A DNA stretch of 64,000 bases from Phycisphaerae bacterium. Lineage in GTDB: Bacteria; Planctomycetota; Phycisphaerae; Sedimentisphaerales; Anaerobacaceae. Both the position numbers and the translations under genes were made by a program. Below the pieces are notes generated by a model. It was not told the origin of the DNA. It was given only the letters and a program-made list of their open reading frames with translations, and searched no databases. The stretch spans positions 1-64,000 of the forward strand of contig JAGOLX010000029.1 in assembly GCA_017993835.1 (NCBI GenBank), read 5' to 3'. Shown here one piece after another: positions 1-10,228 of this stretch. Position 1 is the first letter of the stretch; each line of letters begins with the position of its first letter.

Positions 1-2655
<2,655 letters not shown>

Positions 2656-2795
2656 CAATCTATGATTGAACAGGTTTTCATCAATTCGCCTAAGCGCTCA
2701 TTGAATTGTAGTTTTTCCCACTTGGTTTCAGAAAAACCTTGAAGAAGAAAAACTTGGTTGGGAATTCGTCATTCCCAACGCATCCGCATCTGAAC

Positions 2796-2807
2796 TTGTC
2801 AAAGATC
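2796..2807 (-). promoter_or_regulatory. boxA-like antitermination site before 23S
   Basis: GATCTTTGACAA on the minus strand resembles the rRNA boxA consensus (TGCTCTTTAACAA and variants). It lies between the internal promoter and the 23S 5' end. Its position and sequence fit NusB/S10-type antitermination, but only the sequence match is seen. Confidence 0.45.
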
Positions 2808-2837
2808 CTTGCGGCTCTTCGCCGCTGGAAGTCCTGG

Positions 2838-2865
2838 ATTCTACACCAGGCCTTTCTGTTTGCAA
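2838..2865 (-). promoter_or_regulatory. putative internal promoter upstream of 23S
   Basis: On the minus strand, TTGCAA (2860-2865), a 16-nt spacer and TAGAAT (2838-2843) form a sigma-70-like promoter between tRNA-Ala and 23S. The predicted start is near 2831, about 175 nt upstream of mature 23S. A boxA-like antitermination sequence follows at 2796-2807, as expected for an rRNA leader. It could add 23S transcription independent of the tRNAs. Confidence 0.45.
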
Positions 2866-2994
2866 GCGCCAAATTCGCATTTTCTGCAAATTTTTTTCGC
2901 CTGCCCGGAGAGCCTCGTCCCGCCGTTTCCGACGGGGGCGGCCGCCCCGATCCTGACCTTCTCACAACCGGCCCTCGCGTGTCACGAGGGCCAG

Positions 2995-3067
2995 TGGAGA
3001 CGACCGGGATCGAACCGGCAACCTCTAGCTTGCAAAGCTAGCGCTCTCCCAATTGAGCTACGTCCCC
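2995..3067 (-). tRNA. tRNA-Ala (anticodon UGC)
   Basis: A 73-nt cloverleaf folds with a 7-bp acceptor stem, a 4-bp D stem, a CTAGC/GCTAG anticodon stem with loop TTTGCAA (anticodon TGC) and a GCCGG/CCGGT T stem with TTCGATC loop. The acceptor contains the G3:U70 pair that identifies alanine tRNAs. The discriminator is A and CCA is not encoded. It sits between tRNA-Ile and 23S, the usual rRNA-spacer order. Confidence 0.97.
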
Positions 3068-3195
3068 GGACCCGCTCCGCGGGAAACCCGAAACTCGAAT
3101 GTCGAAACTCGAAATGCTCTGCCGGCCTGTGGCCGACCTTTTCGTATTTCGTGCTTCGTATTTCGGATTTCCTTTGGCCGACAGGCCAAAGGCAC

Positions 3196-3269
3196 TGGGC
3201 CCGGGTAGATTCGAACTACCGACCTCACGCTTATCAGGCGTGCGCTCTCGCCAACTGAGCTACGAGCCC
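3196..3269 (-). tRNA. tRNA-Ile (anticodon GAU)
   Basis: A 74-nt cloverleaf with acceptor GGGCTCG/CGGGCCC, anticodon stem CACGC/GCGTG and loop CTGATAA (anticodon GAT), and T stem GGTAG/CTACC. The discriminator is A and CCA is not encoded. It is the first gene of the tRNA-Ile, tRNA-Ala, 23S unit; 16S, which normally precedes it, is absent. Confidence 0.97.
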
Positions 3270-3340
3270 TTGATCCAACCTCGGCTTGTGACGCAAACCG
3301 TTGTGCCTCAATTGGTTCGAAAGTCGGTTTATACACATTC

Positions 3341-3355
3341 AATTTCAAGAGAGCA
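3341..3355 (-). promoter_or_regulatory. boxA-like site in the rRNA leader
   Basis: The minus strand reads TGCTCTCTTGAAATT, close to the rrn boxA TGCTCTTTAACAATT. It lies directly after the terminator-like hairpin at 3358-3389 and about 70 nt before tRNA-Ile. Antitermination here would make sense if the leader hairpin stops part of the transcripts, but that link is inferred. Confidence 0.45.
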
Positions 3356-3357
3356 AC

Positions 3358-3389
3358 AAAAAAACCGCTGCTTTTTACTGCGAGCGGTT
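3358..3389 (-). terminator. intrinsic terminator-like hairpin in the tRNA/23S leader
   Basis: On the minus strand AACCGCT (3389-3383) pairs with AGCGGTT (3369-3363), with a further GC/GC pair inside, and is followed by an uninterrupted T run down to 3358. This looks like a rho-independent terminator placed between the unit's promoter (3514-3542) and tRNA-Ile. It would either attenuate the rRNA transcript or end a short RNA of about 140-150 nt. Confidence 0.6.
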
Positions 3390-3513
3390 CAGGTACCTTC
3401 ATCCAGGCTACGCCGACCGGCAGTCAAAGCTTCAGTTTCTCGGTTATCAGCACGTGTTTCAAAACTTGTCTACCTTTCACAAGTGATGAGCACTTCGTCC
3501 ACTGATTTGGGCC

Positions 3514-3542
3514 ATTCTATCCCCCTATCGACACCCCGTCAA
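3514..3542 (-). promoter_or_regulatory. promoter of the tRNA-Ile/tRNA-Ala/23S unit
   Basis: On the minus strand, TTGACG (3537-3542), a 17-nt spacer and TAGAAT (3514-3519) form a near-consensus sigma-70 promoter. An A-rich stretch just upstream (3543-3560) resembles an UP element. The predicted start is near 3507, giving a leader of about 240 nt before tRNA-Ile. No 16S gene lies between promoter and tRNA-Ile, so the unit appears to start here. Confidence 0.75.
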
Positions 3543-4538
3543 GCACCTTTTAGCATTTTTCTGACAAATGTGTCGTAACTAGTATTACGGCCCCCCCAAG
3601 ACCAGGTTCGACCCCACGCACGATTTCTGACGCAGACGCCACCATTTGCCGTAAGTGCATCTTCAGAAAGGGATTACAGCAGGACAGATGGGCCAACCCT
3701 GGCGTACACGATCCACCCGAAGGCCACACATCGGAATCCCCGTCGCGACCCCGGACAAGAGACCATCTGCCACAGATACGCACCGATGCGCACAGATGAA
3801 AGACACCCAACGGCCGACCCTCGCACAGGACACGACGGGCCTCACACTGACGTCCGCCTTGCGAGAGTCGGGCCTGCAAGGGCGGTCTGCCCCAGGGGAT
3901 CCCGGGGTTGAGCGAGTTTGGACCGCCCTCCCGCCGTTTTGCCCCCCGGCCCACCGCCGCGACTGCCCCTAGGCACGGTCCGATCCCACGGATAGAGCCG
4001 AGGGCACTACCGACATCGAGCCTGAGCCGGTCAGCCAAAGGCGAGGAGGGTCCGGCGTTTAAGCTCGCTTGAAAGGCAGGACCCGCACGAAGCCTATCCC
4101 GGCAGCCCCTGCCGGGACACGCGAAGCGTGCCCGCGACCGGCGGACTCCCGGACTGTGCTCAACCACGCGCCCGCCGACAGCCATCCGTGTTACTAACTC
4201 ACGACAACTGAAAACGGTTTCCAGATAATTGAGGGTGACGCTCCCATGTCGTTAACTGATGGAGCCTTGTCATCGACGGAAAGAGTGCGTTTGTCGCATG
4301 AGGGATACCAGCGGGGAGCAACCGCGTGGGACGAACCCCATCTCCCCGCTGGTATCCGCAAAGCGATAAACGCTCTTGGTTCCGGCCGAAGCCCGGGCTG
4401 TGTGCATCCTGTGCATCTGTGGCCAGAGCCGCCCTCTCTTGATGAAACGGACCCCTTCGTGCGTCTTACTCTGTGAAGGTCGGGCGACCGATATCGCTGG
4501 TCGTCCCGCCCGTCCCCAGAGCAAGGAGATGCAGACAC
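3543..4538. other. intergenic region without a supported gene
   Basis: About 1 kb in which I see no credible gene. The open frames here are arginine/proline-rich, lack a ribosome binding site and show no recognisable domain. The stretch at about 3770-3800 (CCACAGATACGCACCGATG-like) resembles the dispersed 'accessory intergenic' repeats seen near 7980 and 10240. No 16S rRNA sequence is present. Confidence 0.6.
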
Positions 4539-4739
4539 ATGACCCAACGATACGAGTACAAGTTCGTCAGGCTGGGCGAGGGCATTCTGGGGGCCCGAAA
4601 GGAGGCCCGGGAGACCTACCAGGACGTGATCCATCAGCACGCGAGGGAAGGCTGGCGACTGGTGCAGATCTTCGCCCCCGGCATCGGCGGCTACGGCTAC
4701 GCCAAGTACTATGAGATCGTCCTCGAAAGACCGCTATAG
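4539..4739 (+). CDS. DUF4177-like small protein
   Basis: A 66-residue protein beginning MTQRYEYKFV and containing the pattern HAREGWRLVQ followed by YYEIVLERP. This arrangement (YEYK at the start, GW-L in the middle, E-P at the end) is typical of DUF4177 proteins, whose function is unknown. The start is set by an AAGGAG site at 4523-4528, 10 nt upstream; an upstream in-frame extension of 22 residues is arginine/proline-rich and unlikely to be coding. It stands alone, with no operon partner visible. The protein is predicted soluble and cytoplasmic, with no signal peptide or membrane segment. Confidence 0.75.
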   Translation: MTQRYEYKFVRLGEGILGARKEARETYQDVIHQHAREGWRLVQIFAPGIGGYGYAKYYEIVLERPL

Positions 4740-4945
4740 CCGAAAGAAACGAAAGAAGGCGAAGGAAGGAGGCACGCCCAGCCAACTCGCCTCATCGCCC
4801 TTCTGCGTTTTTTTGCGTTTCTTTCGGCTCACCTCGCCTGCCCCACTGGACCCTCGACCGCCCGCTCGCATCCATCCCCGCCGGCTCGAACGTGGCACAG
4901 CACCGCCGGTGAGCCAAACCAGAGAACACCCTGCCGCTACGAGAT

Positions 4946-5353
4946 TCACGAAGAATGCGACAGGAAATCATAGCAGATGTCGATCACAGAACAGGCCAGT
5001 GCAGCAAGCCGCTCATCTTCCAGCGTGAAGCCATAGCCATGGACCTCGACATGACGAAACAGCAGCAGCTTACGGAACGCCTCAAACTCGCTCGGGCTCA
5101 GAAATGACTCCTTTCGAGCGGCCAAGAGAAGATCCTTATGCCATCTCTCGCCTTTCTCGATGCGAACGCCCCTCTCCTCGAGCAAGGCACGGAGGATACG
5201 CTCCAGACCCGAGTATACGTCCTGGAGCAGCTTGCCCAACGCGATGGTCTCAAACTGAGATCGAGTCTGCTTGGCCAACAGGTCCTGGACGAGATTCAGG
5301 GTCCGACGGATGCCCTCGCGTTCAGCTCGCAGGTAATCAGCTTCCGCGCTCAT
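4946..5353 (-). CDS. hepT: HepT-like HEPN ribonuclease toxin
   Basis: A 135-residue, mostly helical protein. The C-terminal half carries R-H-V-E-V-H-G-Y, an exact match to the RX4HXY active-site motif of HEPN/HepT ribonucleases. The start at 5353 overlaps the end of the upstream nucleotidyltransferase gene by 17 nt, the gene order and coupling typical of MntA/HepT (type VII) toxin-antitoxin pairs. In known pairs MntA silences HepT by AMPylating a tyrosine near the RX4HXY motif; here the tyrosine of the motif is present. An in-frame extension upstream to 5590 is antisense-like sequence over mntA and is not part of the gene. Substrate RNA is not predictable. Confidence 0.85.
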   Translation of the reverse strand: MSAEADYLRAEREGIRRTLNLVQDLLAKQTRSQFETIALGKLLQDVYSGLERILRALLEERGVRIEKGERWHKDLLLAARKESFLSPSEFEAFRKLLLFRHVEVHGYGFTLEDERLAALACSVIDICYDFLSHSS

Positions 5354-5615
5354 AGATGCGGACTCCCCGGGCGCGGATGATCGCGGCGATAGGCGGATTC
5401 TGCGATAGGTCGACAAGATCGACCGGTTTGGGCAACTCGAAGTACAGCCGGCCATAGAAATCGAAGAACCGTTCCGGCGGCAGCCCCTCCACCGCCAGAT
5501 CGATGTCGCGGGCGGACGCCTCATCATCGACCGCCGAGCCAAACAGCCACACAGCCTGGACATCGAAGTCCTCAGCCACAGACCGAACAACCTGTTCGAG
5601 ATTCGAGGAGATCAT
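5337..5615 (-). CDS. mntA: MntA-like minimal nucleotidyltransferase antitoxin
   Basis: A 92-residue protein with WLFGSAV...RDIDLAVEG, the GSX(9-10)DXD signature of minimal nucleotidyltransferases of the polymerase-beta fold; the two Asp bind metal. It immediately precedes and overlaps hepT, so it is most likely the antitoxin that inactivates HepT by adding AMP. No clear Shine-Dalgarno precedes the ATG. A promoter-like TTGTCG-17-TAGCAT at 5624-5652 would start transcription only about two bases before the ATG, so the mRNA could be leaderless. Confidence 0.85.
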   Translation of the reverse strand: MISSNLEQVVRSVAEDFDVQAVWLFGSAVDDEASARDIDLAVEGLPPERFFDFYGRLYFELPKPVDLVDLSQNPPIAAIIRARGVRIYERGS

Positions 5616-5623
5616 GACTCATC

Positions 5624-5652
5624 ATGCTACCGCGCCGACAAGACCCCGACAA
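5624..5652 (-). promoter_or_regulatory. putative promoter of mntA-hepT
   Basis: Minus-strand TTGTCG (5647-5652), 17-nt spacer, TAGCAT (5624-5629). The predicted start is near 5617, next to the mntA ATG at 5615. The match is moderate and unsupported by other data. Confidence 0.35.
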
Positions 5653-5905
5653 CGAAAAACCCCGAACTGTCTGGCCCGAATACCTTCTATTGGGAACATC
5701 GAGGCGAGTCCCACAACCCCTGCCCGCAAAGCCTCCCCTCTGACCACTCGACCGCACGCTGAAATCCACCACCGCCCGCCTCAACGCGGCCTGGCGAAGC
5801 AGCTGAGCGATCTCTGGGGTCTCCCCACCTTCCCCGTCCGCGGCTCTTAAAGATTATCGTAAGGGCTGACCCCGGCTCCCCTATGTTGGCTGACCCTGCC
5901 CCCTT

Positions 5906-7168
5906 TCAGTTGGTGCTGTCGACACTCCCTGCTGGCTTTCTTGTGTCGGGCTCAGTAGATATTGCAGCGGCGCTTGAGTTCTCAAAATGGCCCTTCTTGT
6001 GGAGAAACTTGACGAATGCGCGCAGTACTTCCCTCATACGCTTGTTGACAGCAGGCCCTTTCTCCGTCTCCAGGATCAGCCCCCTTTTCAGATAGTGGGG
6101 GATGTACAGGCGAAATAGAGCAGCAGCTTCCTCTGCAGGGGAAGGTTTGGGGTTCTCGGGTTCCACTTGATTACGATGCTCTTCACGCCAACGTTCCAAC
6201 CGTGCCTCCGCCTCCTGTTTGGCTTTGACCTCCTGCATAGCCATCGCATAGTTGGACTCGAGCTTCTGCTGATCCGACATGAATGAAAGCAGCGACAGAA
6301 GAAGACGTTCCCCCTGATATGGGTCCTTGCCACACAGTACGTCATGCAGCAGGAGTTCATCCTCCGGAAGGACCTCCATCTTTGTCTGTTGTTTGAACTC
6401 GCCGAGAAGTTTCTTCCTCTGCTTTGCAGCCCGCCGATTAGTGACCTTGCTCCCCAAATCCGCAACTGCGATTGCCAACAGCAAGATGAGTGTGGCAATA
6501 ACCAAGATTGCGTATGAAAGCAATCTAACGATCTGCGTCAGAATGTCTCCCGAAAAAGCACGTCGCAATAGTGAGGGCGATGGTTCCCGCCTGTAGACTT
6601 CGCTCACCTGTATGCTTCGGATGCCTGCAATCTTGCCGAGTGGACGGATCTCTGGACTGGTGCTCTCTGGATGCAGGACAAGGACTTTGATGGTAAAGAA
6701 CTCACCTGCTTCGAGAACAACGCCAGGAAACGACAATGTACTGTCACTGGATTGGCGAGGAGTGAGTTGTTTCTCAAGGTAGGAGTTGCTGGCGTCGAGA
6801 AGATCGGCCCTGATCATCTTGCCTGCAGAGAGGCTCAAGCCCAACGGGTCGTTAGGATCGTAGTATCCTTTCAAGATATCCTTTTTTGAATCATTGATGA
6901 TCCGAATGTTCATTACCCGCAGAGATTCCTTCTGTTTCCTTATGTCGACACCATCAAAGAGTACACTGAGCTTGCTGACATCCTCACGCACATCGAGCAC
7001 AGGCGCGTTAGCCAGTATCTCATACTTCAGGTGAGGATGTGAATCAGCAAGGAACTGCCCATAGATCGTTATCACGCCGAATAGAACGGCAAACACGACG
7101 CCGACGAACGACCAGGGAAACTTCCGATCAAGCCCACGGACAGCGCACAGCAACTGGGCCCATGTCAT
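5906..7168 (-). CDS. two-helix membrane protein of unknown function
   Basis: A 420-residue protein I do not recognise. A hydrophobic segment lies at about residues 18-36 and a second, longer one at about 212-237 (SYAILVIATLILLLAIAV). Between them is a roughly 175-residue domain, probably outside the membrane. After the second helix come a basic stretch (NRRAAKQRKK), a charged coiled-coil-like segment (KAKQEAEARLERWREEHRN) and a short helical C-terminal domain. The start is taken at 7168, where GAAGG sits 9 nt upstream; an ATG three codons earlier (7177) overlaps that site. A consensus promoter lies at 7304-7332. It is a stand-alone gene; a sensor or scaffold role would be guesswork. Confidence 0.75.
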   Translation of the reverse strand: MTWAQLLCAVRGLDRKFPWSFVGVVFAVLFGVITIYGQFLADSHPHLKYEILANAPVLDVREDVSKLSVLFDGVDIRKQKESLRVMNIRIINDSKKDILKGYYDPNDPLGLSLSAGKMIRADLLDASNSYLEKQLTPRQSSDSTLSFPGVVLEAGEFFTIKVLVLHPESTSPEIRPLGKIAGIRSIQVSEVYRREPSPSLLRRAFSGDILTQIVRLLSYAILVIATLILLLAIAVADLGSKVTNRRAAKQRKKLLGEFKQQTKMEVLPEDELLLHDVLCGKDPYQGERLLLSLLSFMSDQQKLESNYAMAMQEVKAKQEAEARLERWREEHRNQVEPENPKPSPAEEAAALFRLYIPHYLKRGLILETEKGPAVNKRMREVLRAFVKFLHKKGHFENSSAAAISTEPDTRKPAGSVDSTN

Positions 7169-7303
7169 TGTTGTCATCCTTCGTCACTATAGAGACTATA
7201 GATAAGCCAGATACCTATTCCAGATATCCCTATTCTCACACGGCTCTCTTGCACAGCTCTGGATTTCTCGCTGGGCGATTTCAGGCCAGCCTAGTCAAGG
7301 TGG

Positions 7304-7332
7304 ATTGTGGCGCGCTAGGGATACACTGTCAA
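7304..7332 (-). promoter_or_regulatory. putative promoter of the two-helix membrane protein gene
   Basis: Minus-strand TTGACA (7327-7332), a perfect -35, 17-nt spacer, then CACAAT (7304-7309). The predicted start near 7297 leaves a leader of about 130 nt before the ATG at 7168. A second candidate promoter lies upstream inside direct repeat copy A. Confidence 0.5.
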
Positions 7333-7563
7333 GCCCTACATTGAGGAACCACAGTTCTCTGAAAGCATTTCGTAGCATCCTCAATATCCGGGGACAGCTT
7401 ACTCACTTCAAGACCTTATGGATACGGCGTCACCAGAACTTGACAAACCCAGGAACACAGGGTTCCGCCTGCCGCGATTCATGTCTTCTCCCAACACTTC
7501 CTGTCTCTGGACCGAGGGTACTTCGGGTCTTGCAGGGCCCGTTCGTTCCTCGGTCACGGTTTC

Positions 7564-7592
7564 ATTGTAGAGCCGCCACGGAGGACATGCAA
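7564..7592 (-). promoter_or_regulatory. promoter carried by direct repeat copy A
   Basis: Minus-strand TTGCAT (7587-7592), 17-nt spacer, TACAAT (7564-7569). The same boxes and spacing are kept in copy B although the spacer bases differ. It points out of the repeat toward the membrane-protein gene at 7168, but with a leader of nearly 390 nt. Confidence 0.45.
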
Positions 7593-7679
7593 AGGGGAAA
7601 ACCGTGAATCGTCGTGGTGTTTGTGTAGATTTCCGGGCATGGAAAGGCCCGTCGGCAGCACGCCCGAAGCGGCCGTGCA

Positions 7680-7800
7680 GAGGACATTTTCCGCTCTGCG
7701 CCAATGGCATGGTACGGAAGACAACAACGGGGGCAGGCATACATAAGGCGGTACACGGCACGTCTTTCATGCTGCTGGTAAAAGGCGGAAAATGCCCGCC
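7680..7800. repeat. MITE-like imperfect inverted repeat, copy 1
   Basis: The left arm (GGACATTTTCCGC... CATGG, from 7681) is an imperfect inverse of the right arm (CATGCTGCTGG...GGAAAATGCCC, to 7797). Related elements occur at 9940-10060 and 12959-13083, and the last has longer, perfect arms. There is no coding capacity, so this fits a non-autonomous palindromic repeat. Confidence 0.6.
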
Positions 7801-7947
7801 GTCAAACGGCGGAATCCGGATTGGTCCGTCGCTTCCTCCTGTGAAGAAGGAACGGTGTGCATAGCACACCCTACGCTGACGCCGGCTCCTGTCCCCCGCC
7901 TCTTTCTCTCTGTGTCCCTCGGCGGCCTCTGCGGTTCAATGATCCGG

Positions 7948-7967
7948 ATTCCCGCTTCCGCGGGAAT
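7948..7967. repeat. dispersed palindrome ATTCCCGCTTCCGCGGGAAT
   Basis: A 20-bp near-palindrome that recurs at 10209-10228, 22223-22241 (variant), 35209-35228 and as a relative at 35151-35171. It always lies between genes and is often followed by GAC. It resembles the ATTCCC(N8)GGGAAT repeats known from other bacteria. Confidence 0.75.
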
Positions 7968-8105
7968 GACAGAGTCGTATCCGTGTCCATCCGTATGAAT
8001 CGGCGTAAATCCGTGTCTGAAAACACCCGTTGAACACTCCTGCCTTCCTCTGCATCCCTCGGCGTCCTCTGTGGTTCAACGATCCGGATTCCCGCTTTCG
8101 CCCGC

Positions 8106-8487
8106 GGCCTGAGTCAGATGGAGTTGAATGTCTCTTGACGGGGCAATTCACCAGTGCTGTCACGTCGATCCTGCGGGATCGACACACGAGTGAACAGGAC
8201 GCGGTACTGACGTTGTTCTGGTCCCGACGAAGTCGGGATGGGGTCCGGTCCCGTCGGGGCCGCGGTCTAGGTCCGGATGGATGACTGCACGAAAGAGCCG
8301 CCGGCCTACGGCCGGCGGACTCGATACGTTGCTCCAACGAACTTCGCAGGAGCGAAACACGACGATGGGACCTGGACCTTTTCGAGAGGAATGTCACGCT
8401 GCAAAACAGCAGACAGCAGAACACCGAAAGCTCGCTGGATTCACGGGCGGGGAAGATTATAGCAGGGTTTGATCAGATGCTCCTTGC
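8106..8487. other. intergenic region downstream of the protease gene
   Basis: About 380 bp after the stop of the minus-strand protease gene. It has short GC-rich inverted stretches (GGTCCCGACGAAGTCGGGAT near 8219-8238) but no credible ORF, RNA gene or terminator with a T tract. Confidence 0.5.
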
Positions 8488-9744
8488 TCACCGAACCAGG
8501 ATGGTGACGGGTACCCTGACCAGCATTTCCCGCTCCCCACGAATGACGGTCAGGAGGAGCATGTCATGGGCATCCACCAGACGCTGCAGGTCCGGTACGG
8601 ACAGTTCGGAAATGGCAAGGCCATTCACGGCGGTCACTCGATCATCGACCTCCAAGCCCAGCCGGTCCAAGTTCGCGACCTCGATAGGTCCTGTGATACG
8701 CCCGAAATCGTCCTCCATCCGAAAGTAGAACCCCCAATGTCGAACGGGTGGGGGCGGGTCGATCGGGGTTGCGTCAGGCCGGGCCAATCGGACATGTTTC
8801 TTCTGGAGATCGATCGTAACAGCAAAATGTCTCAAAGCATCGTGGCCTATGCCCGGTGTACGAGATGAACCGAAGTTGGTAAGGGCAATCGGGGCCACGA
8901 ATTCGTACGGACCAAGGAAGACCGAGTCCGGCACCCGAAAGGCAAAGCTTGAAACATTCCCCAGAAACGTGGGACGATAACCAGGCAGGCGGATAGGCGC
9001 CTCCTCCAGATGCAGCGAGCTCACTGTATCACGAGACAGCCAGAATGCGGAGCCGTATCCGGAATCGAGCATCGCCCACACGGTGGCTCCGCGAATGCGC
9101 AAAGGAATGAACGGCACCCCCGTATCGGAAAGCCTCAAGGGGACCACGGCGGCGTCCCGCGACTTCTCGCTCCATTCGGCATCGCTCAACGGCTCAAGCA
9201 CAAGCTCGCTTCTCGGGTAATCGAGAGTAACCTGGCAGTCCGCGAAAACCCCCATGCCGATGACTCCGCCCAACTCACAGCCCATCCCCGCCTCAAGGTT
9301 CGACAGGTCCACCACACCCGCATTGAGGCCGTGAAAGGAGGCCGAGCCTATCTGGAGTGACTCCACCCGGGCAACCGGACCGAGGTTCTTGGGGCCTGTC
9401 GGCGTGTGCATAGTGCAGGTAGTCGCGAGGGCCAATGGCTGGGTCTCTCCAATAAGCTTACGCGAGAGGATCAGGTCAGTCGTCCCCGTATCCACAACAA
9501 ACAACCTCGGAGGGGCTCTGTTCACTCTCGCTTCAATCAGCGGCAAACCGCCTGACGTTTGGTCCATGCGCAGTCTGACCGGCCCTTGAAGAATGCTACG
9601 GAGCGGTGCAAGCTGCATTGACCCGTCCGATTTGCAGCCGAGACCACACCCCAGCCACGGGAGAATCACGAAAGCAAATAGGGCTGCTCTGACAGTCCTT
9701 GGCCGATGATCTTCTCCATCTACAGCCCACTTCCCTGCGTTCAT
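8488..9744 (-). CDS. lipoprotein aspartyl protease (retropepsin-like) with PDZ-like C-terminus
   Basis: A 418-residue protein. A hydrophobic leader ends in a lipobox-like LGC, so it is probably a membrane-anchored lipoprotein. Two aspartyl-protease half-site motifs are visible: FVVDTGTTDL at about residue 80 and AMLDSGYGSAF at about residue 215, each followed by the hydrophobic strand pattern of pepsin-like halves. The C-terminal ~90 residues (RLGLEVDDRVTAVNG...) look like a PDZ domain. The start at 9744 has GAGGGG 4 nt upstream; an upstream in-frame start adds only 13 residues. The gene lies exactly between two ~560-bp direct repeats, and the promoter at 9823-9851 is inside the upstream copy. 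Substrate unknown. Confidence 0.85.
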   Translation of the reverse strand: MNAGKWAVDGEDHRPRTVRAALFAFVILPWLGCGLGCKSDGSMQLAPLRSILQGPVRLRMDQTSGGLPLIEARVNRAPPRLFVVDTGTTDLILSRKLIGETQPLALATTCTMHTPTGPKNLGPVARVESLQIGSASFHGLNAGVVDLSNLEAGMGCELGGVIGMGVFADCQVTLDYPRSELVLEPLSDAEWSEKSRDAAVVPLRLSDTGVPFIPLRIRGATVWAMLDSGYGSAFWLSRDTVSSLHLEEAPIRLPGYRPTFLGNVSSFAFRVPDSVFLGPYEFVAPIALTNFGSSRTPGIGHDALRHFAVTIDLQKKHVRLARPDATPIDPPPPVRHWGFYFRMEDDFGRITGPIEVANLDRLGLEVDDRVTAVNGLAISELSVPDLQRLVDAHDMLLLTVIRGEREMLVRVPVTILVR

Positions 9745-9822
9745 GTTTCCCCTCACGAACTTCCTTCGATCGCCTCCGAACATGCATGGCCGTCAGGACA
9801 TGCGTTCCTCGGCCACGGTTTC

Positions 9823-9851
9823 ATTGTAGAGCCGCAACAGAGGACATGCAA
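9823..9851 (-). promoter_or_regulatory. promoter of the aspartyl protease gene, inside repeat copy B
   Basis: Minus-strand TTGCAT (9846-9851), 17-nt spacer, TACAAT (9823-9828). The predicted start is near 9816, with a leader of about 70 nt to the ATG at 9744. The boxes match those in copy A. Confidence 0.55.
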
Positions 9852-9939
9852 AGGGAAAAACCGTGCATCGTCGTGGCGCTTATGCAGGTTTGCGGGTATG
9901 GAAAGTCCCCTCGGCGGCACACCCGAGGCGGTCGTGCAG

Positions 9940-10060
9940 GGGGCATTTTCCGCGTTGGGCCAATGGCATGGTACGGAGGACAGCAACGGGAGCAGGCCCG
10001 CTCAAAGGCGTGTACGGCACGTCCTTCATGCTGCCGGCAGAAGGCGAAAAAGGCCCGCCG
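9940..10060. repeat. MITE-like imperfect inverted repeat, copy 2
   Basis: Counterpart of 7680-7800 within direct repeat copy B. The left arm is GGCATTTTCCGCGTTGGGCC... and the right arm CTTCATGCTGCCGGC...; the arms are more degraded than at 12959-13083. Confidence 0.55.
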
Positions 10061-10208
10061 GGGACGGCGGAATCCGGATTGATCCGTTGCTTCCTGCTGT
10101 GAAGAAAGAGCGGTGTGCAGAGCACACCCTACCGCTGACGCCGGCTCCCGTCCCCCGCCTCTTTCTCTCTGTGTCCCTCGGCGTCCTCTCTGTGGTTCAC
10201 GGATCTGG

Positions 10209-10228
10209 ATTCCCGCTTCCGCGGGAAT
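10209..10228. repeat. dispersed palindrome, copy in direct repeat B
   Basis: Same 20-bp sequence as at 7948-7967 and 35209-35228. Confidence 0.75.

Larger units (their letters stand above)
2656..2994 (-). other. tRNA-Ala to 23S internal transcribed spacer
   Basis: This 339-nt spacer has no gene. It holds an 8-bp perfect hairpin just after tRNA-Ala (2970-2992, GGCCCTCG arms), a second 8-bp hairpin (2757-2779, GTTGGGAA arms), an internal promoter-like sequence (2838-2865) and a boxA-like GATCTTTGACAA at 2796-2807. The hairpins are plausible RNase III or maturation sites, which is inference. The middle is A/T-rich compared with the genome. Confidence 0.7.
7544..8105. repeat. ~560-bp direct repeat, copy A
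   Basis: This interval is repeated at 9803-10366 in the same orientation. The last ~180 bp are almost identical between copies; the first ~380 bp differ at scattered positions and by small indels. Both copies contain a conserved promoter at the left end, an imperfect inverted-repeat element (here 7680-7800), a palindrome (7948-7967) and the block around TCCGTGTCCATCCGTGTGAATCGG. No credible ORF spans it. The two copies flank the aspartyl protease gene. Confidence 0.9.

Noticed and set aside
3550-4185. Minus-strand frame of 211 codons in the region upstream of the 23S promoter
   Set aside because: No ribosome binding site, low-complexity composition and no known domain. It overlaps the promoter region.
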